Assembly (NCBI RefSeq): GCF_035582795.1 | Contig: NC_134370.1 | Coordinates: 37,435,501 to 37,499,500, forward strand | Length of the DNA: 64,000 nucleotides | Direction: 5' to 3' | From: Mycteria americana | Lineage: Eukaryota > Chordata > Aves > Ciconiiformes > Ciconiidae | Part shown: positions 1-14,000 of the stretch, piece after piece | Layout: each line of letters starts with the position of its first letter | Numbering within the stretch: the stretch's first letter is position 1 | Translations under genes and position numbers: made by a program | The notes under the pieces: model-generated | What the model was told of the DNA's origin: nothing | Database searches by the model: none | Seen by the model: the letters and a program-made list of their open reading frames with translations, nothing else

Positions 1-2232
1 CAACTAAGATATTGTTCAGAACAACATCTATGTATGAGGTAATGGGAATATTTTGGACACTTAAAGATCCAGACCTAAATTTGATCAATTATTCTTGCCA
101 AGTGGGGATACACAGCTAAACTCTCCCACTCCTTCATGATAGCAGATTTAAATAAAAGAGATTAATTATTTCAAATCTTCAGAGGTTGGTTGGGTTTTTT
201 TTTTCTTTCTTTAGATGTGGAACCAGTGCTGTCTGTTTCATGGCAGGATTACTGAGACTGTTTTGATACTGGTCCATTTTTTATTTTTAAAGAAACCTTC
301 GAAGTAGAGGAAAAGAGGAAAAAAAATAGAACACAGAAGAAAATTTTACCCAAGCTTATATGAAAATAATACTTGATCTTTTCTTTCTCTCACACAGAAG
401 CATTGATATTTCACACTATTTAATAGCAGTGTCTCCAGAGACATTCAAGCACCTCTGATGTGCACTCACCTTTTGGATCAGAGTTGTTGCACATCCATTC
501 CATGTCTGTATTTATTAGGAATATCTCATACTACATATACATTTTATACGTTTTGTATAAAAACAAATATGTACATTCTGATCCATAGAAATAATACATA
601 ACAGCTGAATTCACAGTGCCCTGAACTCCTCTGTGATTAATGTGAGACAGAGGAAAGTTTAAGAGTAGGTACAAGAACCATGAGATTGAGCATGCTGATA
701 TCACAGAATCATGCACCACTGCATTCACAAGGTGGCCAGTGGCCTTGTACTAATATTATCCTGTTGTTCCGAGGAGCTTCTTATCAGCCTAAATGTATCT
801 AAATGACCATTGCTTACAGAATTTGAGGAGTAACAGATTTTCTTCACGACATCATCATAATGCCATTAACTCAGGAACAAGTGCCACTCTTGTACAAATC
901 TCTATTTTTAGAAATCACCATTATTTTGGTTGAATTTCTAAACCCTATAAAAGGACTGATGGAAGAAGCGCTTGTTCCTTAACCTAAGTGAAGTTAAGAT
1001 CTCCAAGACTTTTTTTTAATTCTAAGAAAGAAGGTGGATAAATCTGATGATTGATGGAGGGAAACACCCCTCCTTTGGCAGAAATGTTACACTTGTATAT
1101 AAATCTGATGTGGTCAATCTGTATGTTGAGATTACCTGGGAAAGAAGAAAGCTGCAATTACAACTCTGCAAAACTCTTCACTGCATGAGAATTCAAATTA
1201 GCAAAAACTTAAATACAGGTAGATATATTCTACTTGAATAAAGCAACTTCTTCACAAAAAAACCAAACAAACAAACAAAAAAACCCACCAAAGTGAGGAG
1301 ACTGAAAAGTTAGAAGATGGGACAGACTGTGTTGAAAGAAATCCTGGCAAAATTTGTGAAAGTATAATCTTACAGTTATCAAAGTAAAGTTTGGGGTTTG
1401 GTTGGGTTTTGATGCCCCACCCGCAAAAAAAAAACCAAAACCCAACAACTCAAATGCTATAAGCCTGTTCTGTACTGGGAAGGAATCAGAGAAGTTAAAG
1501 GTAGTAACAAGAACCAAAATTTCCCCACAAATTAATACAGTTGTCTGAAGTAAACGGGTACAGAAAGATTCCTCTAGCTTCACCTGAGATGAAAAATTGT
1601 CCTGGATAAAGCTCCTTCTCTTCACAATAATTTGGAAAGTCCTCTATAATCTGTTTGGTTATATCCAATTCCTTATGCAGGTTTATAAATGTTATATTAG
1701 AAATGTGAAAACTACGTGAAGGGCTGGATACAGAGACAGTTGCTAAATATTGCATTCATTAGCAATTATGAAAGTCTATACTTCTGGTATGAGAGATTAG
1801 AATTTTTTAAATATTGCAGAGACTCTTCCAATAAAAAAAAAAGGCAAGGACTGATACTGAACTCTGATTTTACACTCAACTTAAATTCAAGGATATGTAT
1901 ATAGTTTCAAGAAAAATCATAAAGTATTTCACCTTGTAAAAAGACTGGAAAATTCTCTTTGTAGTTGACAGGGGTGGTTGTTGTTTGACAATTTGGTCTA
2001 ATAAAAGCATGGAGAACCCAAACACAGGAAATTATGTCTGATACTTCAGCAGAGATGCAGCTGACCTCCTCCTAGAGGTCACAATACCCAGAGAGATCTG
2101 ACAATAGATTTAATGTTCCTCATTTTTATATTCTTATCTGACCTATTTTGGAACTAACAGATCTTTCATTTTACAGAAGAAAATCTTCCTGTATTCTTGC
2201 AATAAAAGGTGCTGGATATTACAAAAGCTACC

Positions 2233-2826
2233 TGTGCTGGTTTTGGCTGGGGTGGAGTTAATTTTCTTCATAGTAGCTAGTATGGGGCTATGTTTTGGAT
2301 TTGTGCTGGAAACAGTGTCAATAACACAGGGATGTTTTCGTTATTGCTGAGCAGTGCTTACACAGAGTCAAGGCCTTTTCTGCTTCTCACACCACCCCAC
2401 CAGCGAGTAGGCTGGGGGTACTCAAAAAGCTGGGAGGGGACACAGCCGGGACAGCTGACCCCAACTGACCAAAGGGATATCCCACACCATATGACGTCAT
2501 GCTCAGCATATAAAGCTGGGGAAGAAGAAGGAATGGGGGGATGTTCGGAGTGATGGCGTTTGTCTTCCCAAGTAACCATTACGCATAATGGAGCCCTGCT
2601 TTCCTGGAGATGGCTGAACACCTGCCTGCCCATGGGAAGTAGAGAATGAATTCCTTGTTTTGCTTTGCTTGCATGCACGGCTTTTGCTTTACCTATTAAA
2701 CTGTCTTTATCTCAGCCCACGAGTTTTCTCACTTTTACTCTTCCAACTCTCTCCCCCATCCCACTGTGGGGCAGTGAGCAAGTGGCTGTGTGGTGCTTAG
2801 TTGCCGGCTGGGGTTAAACCATGACA
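2233..2826 (+). mobile_element. Endogenous retrovirus solo LTR, copy 1
   Basis: 594 bp, starting TGTGCTGGTTTTGGC and ending ACCATGACA. It shares its whole length with copies at 25.6 and 42.8 kb. Internal landmarks are TGACGTCA (a CRE octamer), a TATAAAG box about 20 nt later and an ATTAAA poly(A)-like signal. The flanks ctacc and gtacc are a 4/5 match and may be a decayed target duplication. No proviral gene adjoins it. The family is an avian ERV; its class cannot be fixed from here. It lies in the presumed last intron of PBLD. Confidence 0.85.
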
Positions 2827-3002
2827 GTACCACAAAGGTTTCTAAAAAGACAAAAGATGCTCTTATTTATTAATCTTTGGTGATATGGAATCTTCTTGAT
2901 TGCCAACCATCTTTTCCAAATAATCTCACTGGTAATAGAATTTGCCCAGTACTACCTGATACCCCTCAGTCACATGCATGTAAGGAAAAGTTATTTCTCA
3001 TA

Positions 3003-3048
3003 AAAACTTGTAGAGACCACACATTAAAACATGTAGAGACCACATGTT
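3003..3048. repeat. Imperfect 23-bp tandem duplication
   Basis: AAAAC(T)TGTAGAGACCACA appears twice, head to tail, with about three differences, in the presumed last PBLD intron after the LTR. Confidence 0.8.
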
Positions 3049-5073
3049 GATCAGACGTCAAATGAACATGTTCTCTTTAAATCTGTTTTGTATGATTTCT
3101 ATCACAAAAGAAGTTTGAGGACATATACGCATGAAATACGAAAAAACAAAAATCTATCTTGTGGGAAGATAGGACTTTTTTTTGTGCTAAACACATTAGA
3201 GAAGCTGATTACAGTATCAACTGCCTTTGCTGCTTGAGGTAGTTTCTCTAAAAGAGGAAATGGCACAGTAGATACAAAATACATGAAAATGCAAACCAGG
3301 TAAAAAGTATCATCTAAAAATACAGACAGAATTCCTGTCTGTTTGATTACTTAAAGAAGCAGTGTCTATAGATGGCATGGAAGAGTTTTAAATTCCACAT
3401 TAACATCTGAAAATGTCAAAATCTTGTGAGAAACAGCCAGCCCATAAGGATGCCATTACCAAAGACAGTTTCTCCTCTTCAGAAAATATGTTAGGATTTT
3501 TCCCCCCAACATTATGGAAACTATTACAGATTTGTGTGATGTAAATGCAAATATGAGATCTTCAGAACAGAATGTTAAACCCTTCCTTCAGTTCACGATG
3601 GAGAAGGTCTCAGTCATTGTGGATTACCATAGTGAGCTATGGAGCGCAAACAGATCCTTTAAAGAATTTATCATTTTCAAGAAAATCCATTTTGAGATTC
3701 ATTCGACCAAATATAGGAAGGCTTATATTCAAGGTAGCTGTTTGTTTGGAAAAGCGTTTACTTTTATGGACAAGGAACCTTATTAGATCAAGGATGCAAC
3801 CTCTGTTCTAAACTAAATGTTACCAAAGACTTAATTGTTGTCAGGTACACGAAAGAATTGTAATCCCTGCCCCCTCTTAGGGAACCAGATAGGGACTAGT
3901 GTATTTTGTATTGCTTCTGTTGCTCTTCCATACTCTGGCAAAGCACTAGAAACATGAGAAGCAAACAGACACCCAATGCCTCTTTATCTAGGGTTGTCAT
4001 GTATTAACAGTTTCTCTCATTTTTTTCCACCAAGTTCTTCAGTTTCTTGCTTAACAATAAATATGTAATCTAATAAGCATACTTCATTGATTGAAAGAAT
4101 ACCAATAAATCTGTTCTTTGACTTCAGAGGTCCAGTCATCTCAAATTCCTTTAAGGCTTAATCATTTAAAAGTAAGACTGCAAATAAAATCACAAACAAA
4201 AAAAATTTGCCCATGCTCATGTATCTTGTCCCCATTCTTATACATTTAACATCACTCAAGTTCTTTCTGTTCCTGTAACGTAACTGACTTATTCTTTCTT
4301 ATATCCTTCCTTGCTATCGTGTAAAAGATCATCATCCTGAGGAAAACTGATCTTCATACCTAAATACACAGACATATCAGAAACCAGAAAAAAAATCTGT
4401 ACCATAAAGCACATTCTGTAAGTAGAATCTGAATGTTAAAAATACGTTATCTCTTCTTATCTAGCTATAACACCACTAGCTATTCTAAACCCTAAGTTTC
4501 CTAAAGAAGGCACTGAAGGGATTAGTCTGGAGTAATTCTCAAGAAAATTCCAAAATCAGGCAGAAACCATATGACTTTTTCAATCTCATCTTGATATACA
4601 TGAAGGGAAAGGAAAACACTGTCCAAATTCTACTGAAAAGTACACAGTGAATGAAAATACCAATACCTGTTCCAAATGCCCAAAGTGCAAGCCATAAAGA
4701 CCAAGAAGTAAAGTAAAATTCAATCAAAACACAAAACCAACATCATCTGAAGTTCACCAAGCTTCATTTATTTTGAAAGGTCAGAGCTAAAATCCAAAAG
4801 CTGAGATCAAAAATTAACTGCAGAGTTACGATTCAGAAACTGAGACTTCAAACTCCCTGCAGGCATGATGTGTCATGTTGGTGGGAAGGAAAGCAAGCAA
4901 TTTCTTAAAGATTACCTCACACACAAAATATTACATGATATTCTATTCATATTGAGGAAATGGATAGGGAGTTATTGCTACAGCTTGGATTGTAGTAATA
5001 ATATAACTTTTTCTTTTTTAGTGAGTAGCTTTTACATAAATGGGCAGCTTTGCAAGAAAACGGTTTCTCTTAC

Positions 5074-8000
5074 CAAGCATTTCTTTCTTCCCCAGCTGCT
5101 CTGACCAGTAGCTGCTTAAAACAGCATGGGCAGATCCTTAAAAGAAATTGGAAAACAAAGTACAGAATTAAATTAGAATCACTACTTTATAGAGCCAGCA
5201 CATTCAAAATGTAAATGCCATAAACAAATCAAGTGCCACATGTGTGTCTAGGGCAAAAACACCCAAGAGCTTGCACAGCAGACAGAACTTAAGATTTTAA
5301 CATTTCATTTATTTACGATAAAGCATTATTACTTCCTCATCCTCTGGCTTCAATGGAAATTTTGCCTAGGTGAGGGCTTCATGATTAGCCACACTTGGTA
5401 GGAATAACAAATAGTACTGATTAAAATACTTGAGCCAAAGTATTCATTTGTTCACCAAAAGTGAAGTTTCCTAATAATAGGATCTCAAAATACTAAATTC
5501 AAAATATTATTCATCTAAACATGACGTTATTCAATGGAACATGAACAGCTACCCATCAAAAATCTGAACAGGCTTTTGGCTATTTTTTAATAATAGGAAC
5601 AGGTGGGTTGAAGTCACTGTGTAAAAACAAAAGCATTTCCTCTCCTTACAGTTTTCACAACAAAACCTCACAGTTTTTTTCAGTGTTAAATGCTGGTAAG
5701 TATCAGGATGTAACTCACGGAGATCTTTACGGTCTCACCACAGCTTCTGAAAACTAAAAGACCATTTCTTGTTTCCTGACCAACAGATGGCTTAAAAACT
5801 TAGGATGACTTCTCAGATTCATAGCTAGAAATGCTGCTTCAGTCTACATTAGCAGCTAGGGGCAAAGACACTCTCTGCTGGAAACCCTGCTGCGAAGTAA
5901 CTGTAATTATCAGGGCTCAAGGACACCAGGACATGTAGCATTATTAAGAAATCATTACAAAAGAAATATAATACAAAGCCATAACAGTGTTAAAAGTATA
6001 CTTTGGCAATACAATAAAAAGATTTATTTCTATAAAAGAAAGGACACTTAAAGATGGAAGACAAGCAATAGTGAGCTATAACTAGCCTAGAAAAATCTCA
6101 AAGATTCAGGAAACTTCTAGCTTTTCCTACATAGCAATACTAGCCTTCCCAGAAATCCTAAGGAATGAGCTCTGGGATAAGTCTACCAGACTCTACCCTC
6201 AGCTTTATCAGGAAAGCAGAACTGAAAGCTTAAAAAAATAACAGAATATATGGCTTATATTTCTTTGTAAAGCTTGCTTTCTGCTAGGAGTGCTGAATAA
6301 GCATTATTCCAACAAAGAATGTTGTGTCTTTATTTAGCAAAACATTTAATGAACATTTTTGTCTCAGTTCTCAGCTGACTAATAATTAACCTGTGATTAA
6401 CTGGTACCTAAGTAAATAACATCATTCTGCAGCAATCATCATCACACCTAATGAGTGGAACATCAAAGGAACAGGCAGAGAACTAGTCTTTCTGTCCCTA
6501 AACATACAACTAGCTGAGCTCATATTACTCATACGCCTGAGAATATCCACAGTAAGTGTCATGAAACTAGAGATCTCAGCTGAAGTGAAAAAAAAATACA
6601 GAACACCATTAGAAGTGGATATGAACTTCTACTGCAATACTCATTCGACATCAAACTAGTTTCTCACTTTTCTCTAATTGGAATACTTCAGGGAAAAGAT
6701 CTGAAAAAGACACAAGAATATCTGGCCTGATGATAGCAAGAAGCTGATTTTTTCTGAATGAGTTGGCATCGGTCATGAAAGTTTTCAGTTTAATGAGCAC
6801 ACTCCCGCTGTCCATACAAAACAGTAATTTTGAAGAGAGACTCCAAAGTACAAAAACAGATTAATGAAGTTTGACAAGAACCTTTTAATTGAACTGAAAC
6901 AAGAGTAAGAGTTGCTTATCACACAAACACACACCTGTAACAGGGTCTTCCAGAATTCCATACCAAGGTGCAAAATATCTGGAGTAAAAATCATGGCCTT
7001 CACGTTTTCCACTGGAATTTCCCTTAAGAGTGAGTATGATTCCTTTCACCTTTCCCGTCTTTTCAGCTGACAAAAAGCGTTGTGCACTCACTTGCAGTTC
7101 TTCCAACACAGACCTTGAATATAATTATAGAATTTTAATAGTCCATATTCTTCATTTTACATTAATTTAAGTATTGAAAAGAAAACTACAAGATAGTCTT
7201 CTCTACAATCCCAAAACAGCCATGGTAAAATGTCAGAGGAGACAGAATTCCTAGCATTGTCCTCCCAATGTCATTTGACAGAAGACTACCCTGAATATAA
7301 CACACTCCGAGTGAGCAGAGAAAAAAAGTTCAAGCCATGCATTTCCTATTTATTTCTGAAAACAGAGCATCCTGGAATATTAGCTACAAAAATGCACACT
7401 TCTGTTTCAACATTTTAATCATTGAAAGAAATACTTCATCACTACAGAATGCAAAGAGTAAGCACTCCACATCCTTTCAGAGCAAGCAAACAACTAACAC
7501 CATTCAGATCTTCACAGGATTCTAAAGCATTCTACAACAGTCTCAAGTCTGTGAAGTTGCAGATACCTCCCTACAAAATAAAGTCTGAAAGAGTAAAAAT
7601 AATAAGCACTCTAGCTGAGAATATTTCCATCTCCCCACTAGTCCAATCTTTAAACATCAGCTAGGCCAAACTTCAAGTGAAAATAATAGTAATTTGGCCT
7701 GATTAATGAATTTGTTTTGGCAATATATATCCAAATCATACTTGACTTAACAATGAAATTCAGCTCTCTGAGATTAACAAATGCTTTGAAATCATTTGAA
7801 TTGGAATTTCCTCTATAAAGCTACTTATGATGCTGTTAAGTATGCGTAAGCAGATTACAGTCAAATGGGAATAAGAATCCATGGCATACTGTCAATGTGC
7901 CCTGTCTCACTAAGCAGACCTCTATAGCTATGCAACTATTACTTCTTAATTTGAGAAGCAAGACTCCTAATTTCCTGCTAGGTTACTGGATCATTTTTTT

Positions 8001-11000
8001 ACTCAGATGGATGGGGAAAATACACCATCGTTAAAACTGTTTCCTACACCTCCTTTTCTTGGAGATAGATTTCAGATTGATCTTACTCAGCTTTGCAGGT
8101 TCAATAAACTCACATGAGAAGATAAAATAACTATTTGACAAAGGAGTTTAAATTAAAGTTTTTAATATCTACCTGTTTTAAAAGTAGATAAAAGAGCCTG
8201 GTATGTAAGGAATAGACGTTAAACAAGCAGACTAAATTTCTGCACACTTGATTATTTTTTAAAAAAAAAGTGTAAGACACCTTTCATAGGCATCACTGAG
8301 GCGCACTAAGAGTTTCTTTGTGTCAGGAGAATAACGGACATCTTGAACAATCATGTCACCAACAGCTGCCTGGTGGAAAAGTTAAAGGAGAAAAAGAAAA
8401 ACATCGTCATTGGAATATGAAATATTATTTCCTTAACATTTTTGTTGAACAAATGCCCTGCTAGAACAGGGCTTACACAAAGTCTTTCATGCAGCCCTCA
8501 ATACATGCAAGCAAGAAAAGTACATGCACTAAGTGCGTGAATGGATATGGGTAGGTGCTAAGAGCTCTGCATATGTCAATGTGGAAAGAAATTCAGAGAC
8601 CTAGAAGAGGACAAGGACACCAGATTGCCCTCACATGCATACAGTAGGCTGGAAATGCCACTGAAATAAATACTGACACACCAGTCAATGGTAGTGGGAG
8701 ACAAAAGTTCAACTGCAGCATTTTGGAGAATTCCATTTCTTGAGCTGCATGACTCAGACCTTTAAAGTTTAGTGTTTCAAGTTCAGGAGTACATCAAGCA
8801 ATGCCATGGTGCCACTTTTCAGCCACTTTAATATATAAAAATAAGTATAGCTATTATAAACGTGCTTCTAAGACCACATATAGATTCTCTTTTTACCTTT
8901 ATTAACTCTTCTACTTCCTGAAGTACCTGAAGCAAAAAAAAACCACACTGTAAAAAATAGAACATATATATATATATGTATCTATCGAAATATAGACAGA
9001 TATACTTACATACCCATACAAACATAAACACATACTTTTCCTTGAAAGCCTTTAATGAATAAAATTTTGACTGACCTGTGGGTAGGTTAAGTAAAGTGGT
9101 AAGTCCAGGACAATATGATCTTCCACATGTCTGGCTTTTAATTCCCCACTCAGTGTCATAAACGTGAGAACTGAATTTGTGTTTTCTAGAGAGAGAACAT
9201 TGCAACATTATCAAACGTAAGAATTTGAATCTAAATTGTTATAGCTCTTAGAGTAGCTCACATTCAGAAAAAGTTAGCTATGCAGCTAAAATATAATAAC
9301 TCCAGTAAACCTGTATTGTGAGACAGAACTCCCAACTAACTCAATAAATAATGTGCTGAGGCTAATAAACACAGCAATTGCCAGTGAATCTTTCCTGCAC
9401 GTTCCTAGAATGAATGGGAATTTTCTTTTAACAGAAAGAGCAATATTCCCTATTAATCAAATTCTACTGTACCTCTCCCAGATGACATTTGCATATTTAG
9501 CACTTTTCTTAAATAAGAGTAATAGTAGGGCATCAGAATCCAAGTGTAGGCATCTGACTACAACCTTATAATTACAGAGCAGTTGTAAAAGACAATACCT
9601 AAGGTATCTCCATATGTCTTCTCTAAATATTCTGAATATTTAATTGCCTTTGTTGTAGAAAATAGAGATCTTCTTAATTAGAGGTAAATTTTCTAACAAG
9701 TTATAGTAATAAATAGCTTATAAACATACTTTGTATGTGAAACAACACAGCAGCTGCTGCAAGCGTAGCATGACCACAAAGAGGAACTTCATTGGCTGGG
9801 GTGAACCATCTGAGTCCAAAGCAGGAACCTTGAAAATAAAGTTTATTTAGCATTATTAAGTGGAAGAAGTCTATTTCTTCAATTTATTACAAACCTTTAT
9901 ACAGAGTGATGACATTTCAGTTAATCAAAATGTATGTTATAATCAGTCTTGGTCTTAAACACACTTTTAGGAACCTCTTTTGTACTGATTTTTGGAATAG
10001 CTATTGCTTTTGAGTCAGGTCAACAACAGGAGTCTACTGTTAACAGAGGAAAGCTACTTTGTTACAAGAGCAAAGGAGCTGCAGAGTGGACATGCCTGCC
10101 GGCCTGGTAACTAGGCCTGTGAACCAGAAACACCCTGAGAAGCACAGGTGGCACCTTCAAGGTGCTGCTGTGCAGCTAGAAACGGGAGACATGCTGAGAT
10201 ACCATTGATAAGCACAAAACCAACAAACTGTAACAGCAACTTATCACCTGTAAAGGTGAAAAATAGTCTGGAAGAAGGGGAAAACATCCTGAGAAAGTAA
10301 GAACCTGTAACTGCCACTGGCTGCTCTAACCGAAAGAACAGAAAAACAGTCTGAAAAAATAAAAATTGGTCTGAGAGAATAGAAAACATCATCAACTATT
10401 TATTGCTTGCTCCAGGTGAAAAATAGAAATTGACAGTATCTATTGGCTTCTTGAAGTTGTGGTGTCCTACATTCTCTTATGTCTCTATGATATAAAAATT
10501 ACTTAATTTTTATCTAAAATGGAGCTTCTCTCTCCGAGAACTTTCTGTGCTGTGTATATTTTTCCCTTTCTTAAACAGGTCTGCATGAACTTTCTACAAG
10601 ATCATGGACCCTTGCCAGGGACACACGGCTGACTCCAAACTCCATGACACAGATCATGTTTGAAGTGGGACTCTGCTATTTTACTGGCCTCCCTCTGGGC
10701 CCACTTCTGGGCTCGGTTTGGCTTGCCCTCCCACTTCTGGGATGGCTGGGTCCCCTTCTGGCATCTGTTTGTCCTCCCCCCTGGAATCTGTTTAATGTGC
10801 TTGGTACCATATATATACATATATGTAATCTATCATAAGTATATGTACTGTTATATTATTGATAAGTTTGATTATTGACTAGTGATAAGTTTGTCGTAAC
10901 CTGTAATATTACATACATGCTTCTTGCTGCTATTATTGATTCCTGCTATACTGTTGATCACTGATAATAATTTGTAGTAGCTTTTGAGAGAGATATGTAT

Positions 11001-14000
11001 TCACTTTATTAATCATAGGTATACTTGCTAGTGGTGATTTTTGTGGTATTTGCGGTAATCTGTAATATAGTAGAGAATTTAGAAGGTAAAGCCTCCATGT
11101 CCTTGTGCATTAGGGAATCCTATGAAGTCACAGTCGTGATCGCTATACACCTGCAGGCTGGGTTACCCTTTAGGGGTTAAAGATAGTTTTGTTGGTATAA
11201 TGGAACCAGTATCGGAGCTAGGTCAGTTATGAATTATTTTGCTTAAACCACCAGTCAAGTCTGGTAAAAGCCTCTAATGTATACTAACCCTTAATTTCAC
11301 TAGAAATCATATTTCTATTTGTTGTTTAAAAAAATTGGAACCCAAGTGCACTATACTTGGTTTCCTGTAGCTTTTGCATAGTTCTTACACCACAGCATTT
11401 AAGATAATGTTTATGAAAATATCTTTCAAGTGAATAATTACCATACAAACACAACTAAAAGGTGCAAATGAAACAAACAAATTAAAAAAAAAACCCAAAC
11501 AAGTCTTCTCATTGCCCCTGTGAAAAATTAGTGCATTAAAGTCAGTCCCCTATCTAATGAAAACAAATAGAATCCCAACAAAACCTAGTGGATGAAACTA
11601 ACGGACATGGCAGAGAAGTGCTCTGAAACAGGGCAGACAAGAACGCAGCTCTGAGCCTGCCCTGTGGTGTTAATGCACTCCCCCAAGTGGAAATTGTGGC
11701 TGAAAGCAGGAGGAAGTGGAGTCAGCCATGACCGACAAGAGACTGACAAGCTCTGTGACTCAGAACACCTGCCTGGATGCTCGAGACATACAGCTGTACT
11801 CAGACTGAGAAGACATTTTGTACTCTTATAAATCAATGTATCCCTAAAATAATGTAGATTTTTAAAAATCTACATTAAGTGAAATGCACTGATCACAAAC
11901 TCACACTCCTGCAAAAACATACTCTTTGTCCAGGAGCCCTTATGACACCAATTAATGTGTAGAAGCAGATGACAGTCTCACAAATGACATTCTGATGTTC
12001 CTGATCTCCTCTCGCTCCCACCACCCCTCAATACACACATTTTCAGGTATAGTGCAGTGACTAAATTCCTTTGAAAAAACTGTGCACCTCTTCAGCAGCT
12101 GTGTGGATCTGATGTCACAAACTCTACTCCTATTAATATCAAAAGCACTTTAATGAGAAAGAAGCTGGCCTCTTATATGCTGTTGGATATGGATGACTTG
12201 AAAATAAATAAATGTATTAAACATATTGGCAAGGTGTTAACATGAAAAATGTTAACGTGAAAAATGAAAAGTATTACCACTTCTTGATTGAAGCAATTAG
12301 TCGAAGCCTAAAACAAATTCCAGTTTATTAAAAATAGGAGTAAGCGATGATAGTTATTACTTTAAGAAAATTCTCTTTAAGTGCAGAGACCATACAAAAT
12401 CCAACTCCCTGAACAAACAATCAAATGATAAAGAACAGTTTCTTTGCATACTGTTCTAGGGCCTCTTTCAGACAGCTGATAACCCCAAAGCTGTTTATCT
12501 CTGCCTTATATCTTGCTTATGTTGTACCAAAGCAAGGGCATGCCAACGTGATACCTTAACCTGGAATATAACTCCAGGCTAGTGGGGTTCCAGCCCCTTG
12601 GCTCATGCCACCACATAACTGCAAAGTGAGCAGATTCAGCAAACTGATTCAGCTGAAAACTAATCCAAAGTGATTTTGACCGGACTCTGTATTTGTCTGA
12701 TATTTTCTATCTTGTCTACTGTCTCTCCATTTTCTCTCCATTTCCTCTCCCATCATATATACGTGCCCTATCAAAGAACACCAGTGAAGTGCCTCCACTC
12801 AAACCAATCAAATGAGCAGCCTAATTTGGGCAACTTCAGATTTCCCAGTTTTGTTGGAAACCCGTATTTTTCAGTATTGGCTGCACAAACAGCTTACGAG
12901 ATTTTGCGACAAACTCAAATAGTAGCTTACAGTTACCCCAGTGATGATTTCCTGAACAGCCAAGCCAGATTCTACTCACTTCGCAGTCTGGTGCGTATGG
13001 AATAAGCACATGCTCTCTCTATTCTTCTGCTCATATAATAAGAAGTTGTCTCAAGAGATTATTAGTAGTAATGGAAGTATTAATTGAAGGATCTTTGCAT
13101 AGCATTTTTAGGACATTTTCTGTATACAACTTGCTTATTTAGTAAAAGGCACTAAAATAAATGGTCTAATTTATGAATAATAAATGTTTGTGTACTGTAA
13201 AATGAATTTGATATGCAGCACAAATACTTTAAAGAATCCACACACAAAAGGCTTATTATTATTGTTATCTTAAGTAAGATACATCACAACTCCCAAGATT
13301 TTGCTTTGGCTGTCTTACAAATTAGCACAATTCCTTATAAATGCACCCACCATGTCTTCCTATTCCCTTGTAAGAGATTTTGGTGGGTAAACAGAACCAC
13401 TCACTTTTGGTAAAGTCATCTCCAGGGTGCAGTTTTCTGATGAAAGCAGTTTCTGAAAGGTTCATTTCTGTTGCAATTTTTTGGTGCAAATCTTCATCCA
13501 AGTCCTAATGATGAAAAAACAAATCCAATTAAAAGCAGGCCAAAAAACGCAGAATCAAACTTTCTGTCAAATAAATAGTCATTTCATTTTCTATTGTAAT
13601 AAAACATAGATTCATTTTTAGTTCAAAATACTTTCCGAGAGTAAAAAAAACTTTAAGCATAAAACGGGAAAACTAGTTCAATCATTGTGATACATGGGCA
13701 TTTCTAATATCTGTCCTATTAGTTTACAAATTCTTGGAATACATGGAAAATAAAAGCACCAAAAAAGCTAAACTCAGTCTTTCCATGAACATAAATATTT
13801 TTTAAAAGTCATGATTAAAGTCACACTGAGAAGTCATTATTAATATAAGCTAAAAAGAACTACAACTCTCTAATTCTGAAAAATCCATGCCAGCAAGAGG
13901 TATGTACTAGTCATCTTGGCTAGGGCAGTGGCCAAGATGGCTGATCAGCACTTACGGCCGTACCCTCGATACTACTCTTTGAACAATGGGAACAATACGC

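Larger units (their letters stand above)
1..5073. other. Presumed last PBLD intron, no exon recognised
   Basis: Apart from the LTR at 2233-2826 and a short tandem repeat, this AT-rich stretch shows nothing with coding character on either strand. The missing PBLD C-terminal exon was looked for (AFQC...RGGEL-type sequence) and not found. Confidence 0.6.

Noticed and set aside
1230-1755. Frames with a TFQSPHFGG string, tested as the missing PBLD exon
   Set aside because: Only a few residues resemble the expected AFQC...RGGEL. The following residues do not fit PBLD.
2290-2678. Frames inside LTR copy 1 (and similar ones in copies 2 and 3)
   Set aside because: They fall within non-coding LTR sequence and are shared between copies only because the repeat is. 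No gag, pol or env homology is present nearby.
12670-13005. 111-codon frame in a PBLD intron
   Set aside because: No recognisable family, no splice context in sense with PBLD (plus strand), no codon-usage support.
13912-13939. CATCTTGGC / GCCAAGATG inverted repeat
   Set aside because: A 9-bp stem with a 10-nt loop, isolated in intron. Short enough to be chance.
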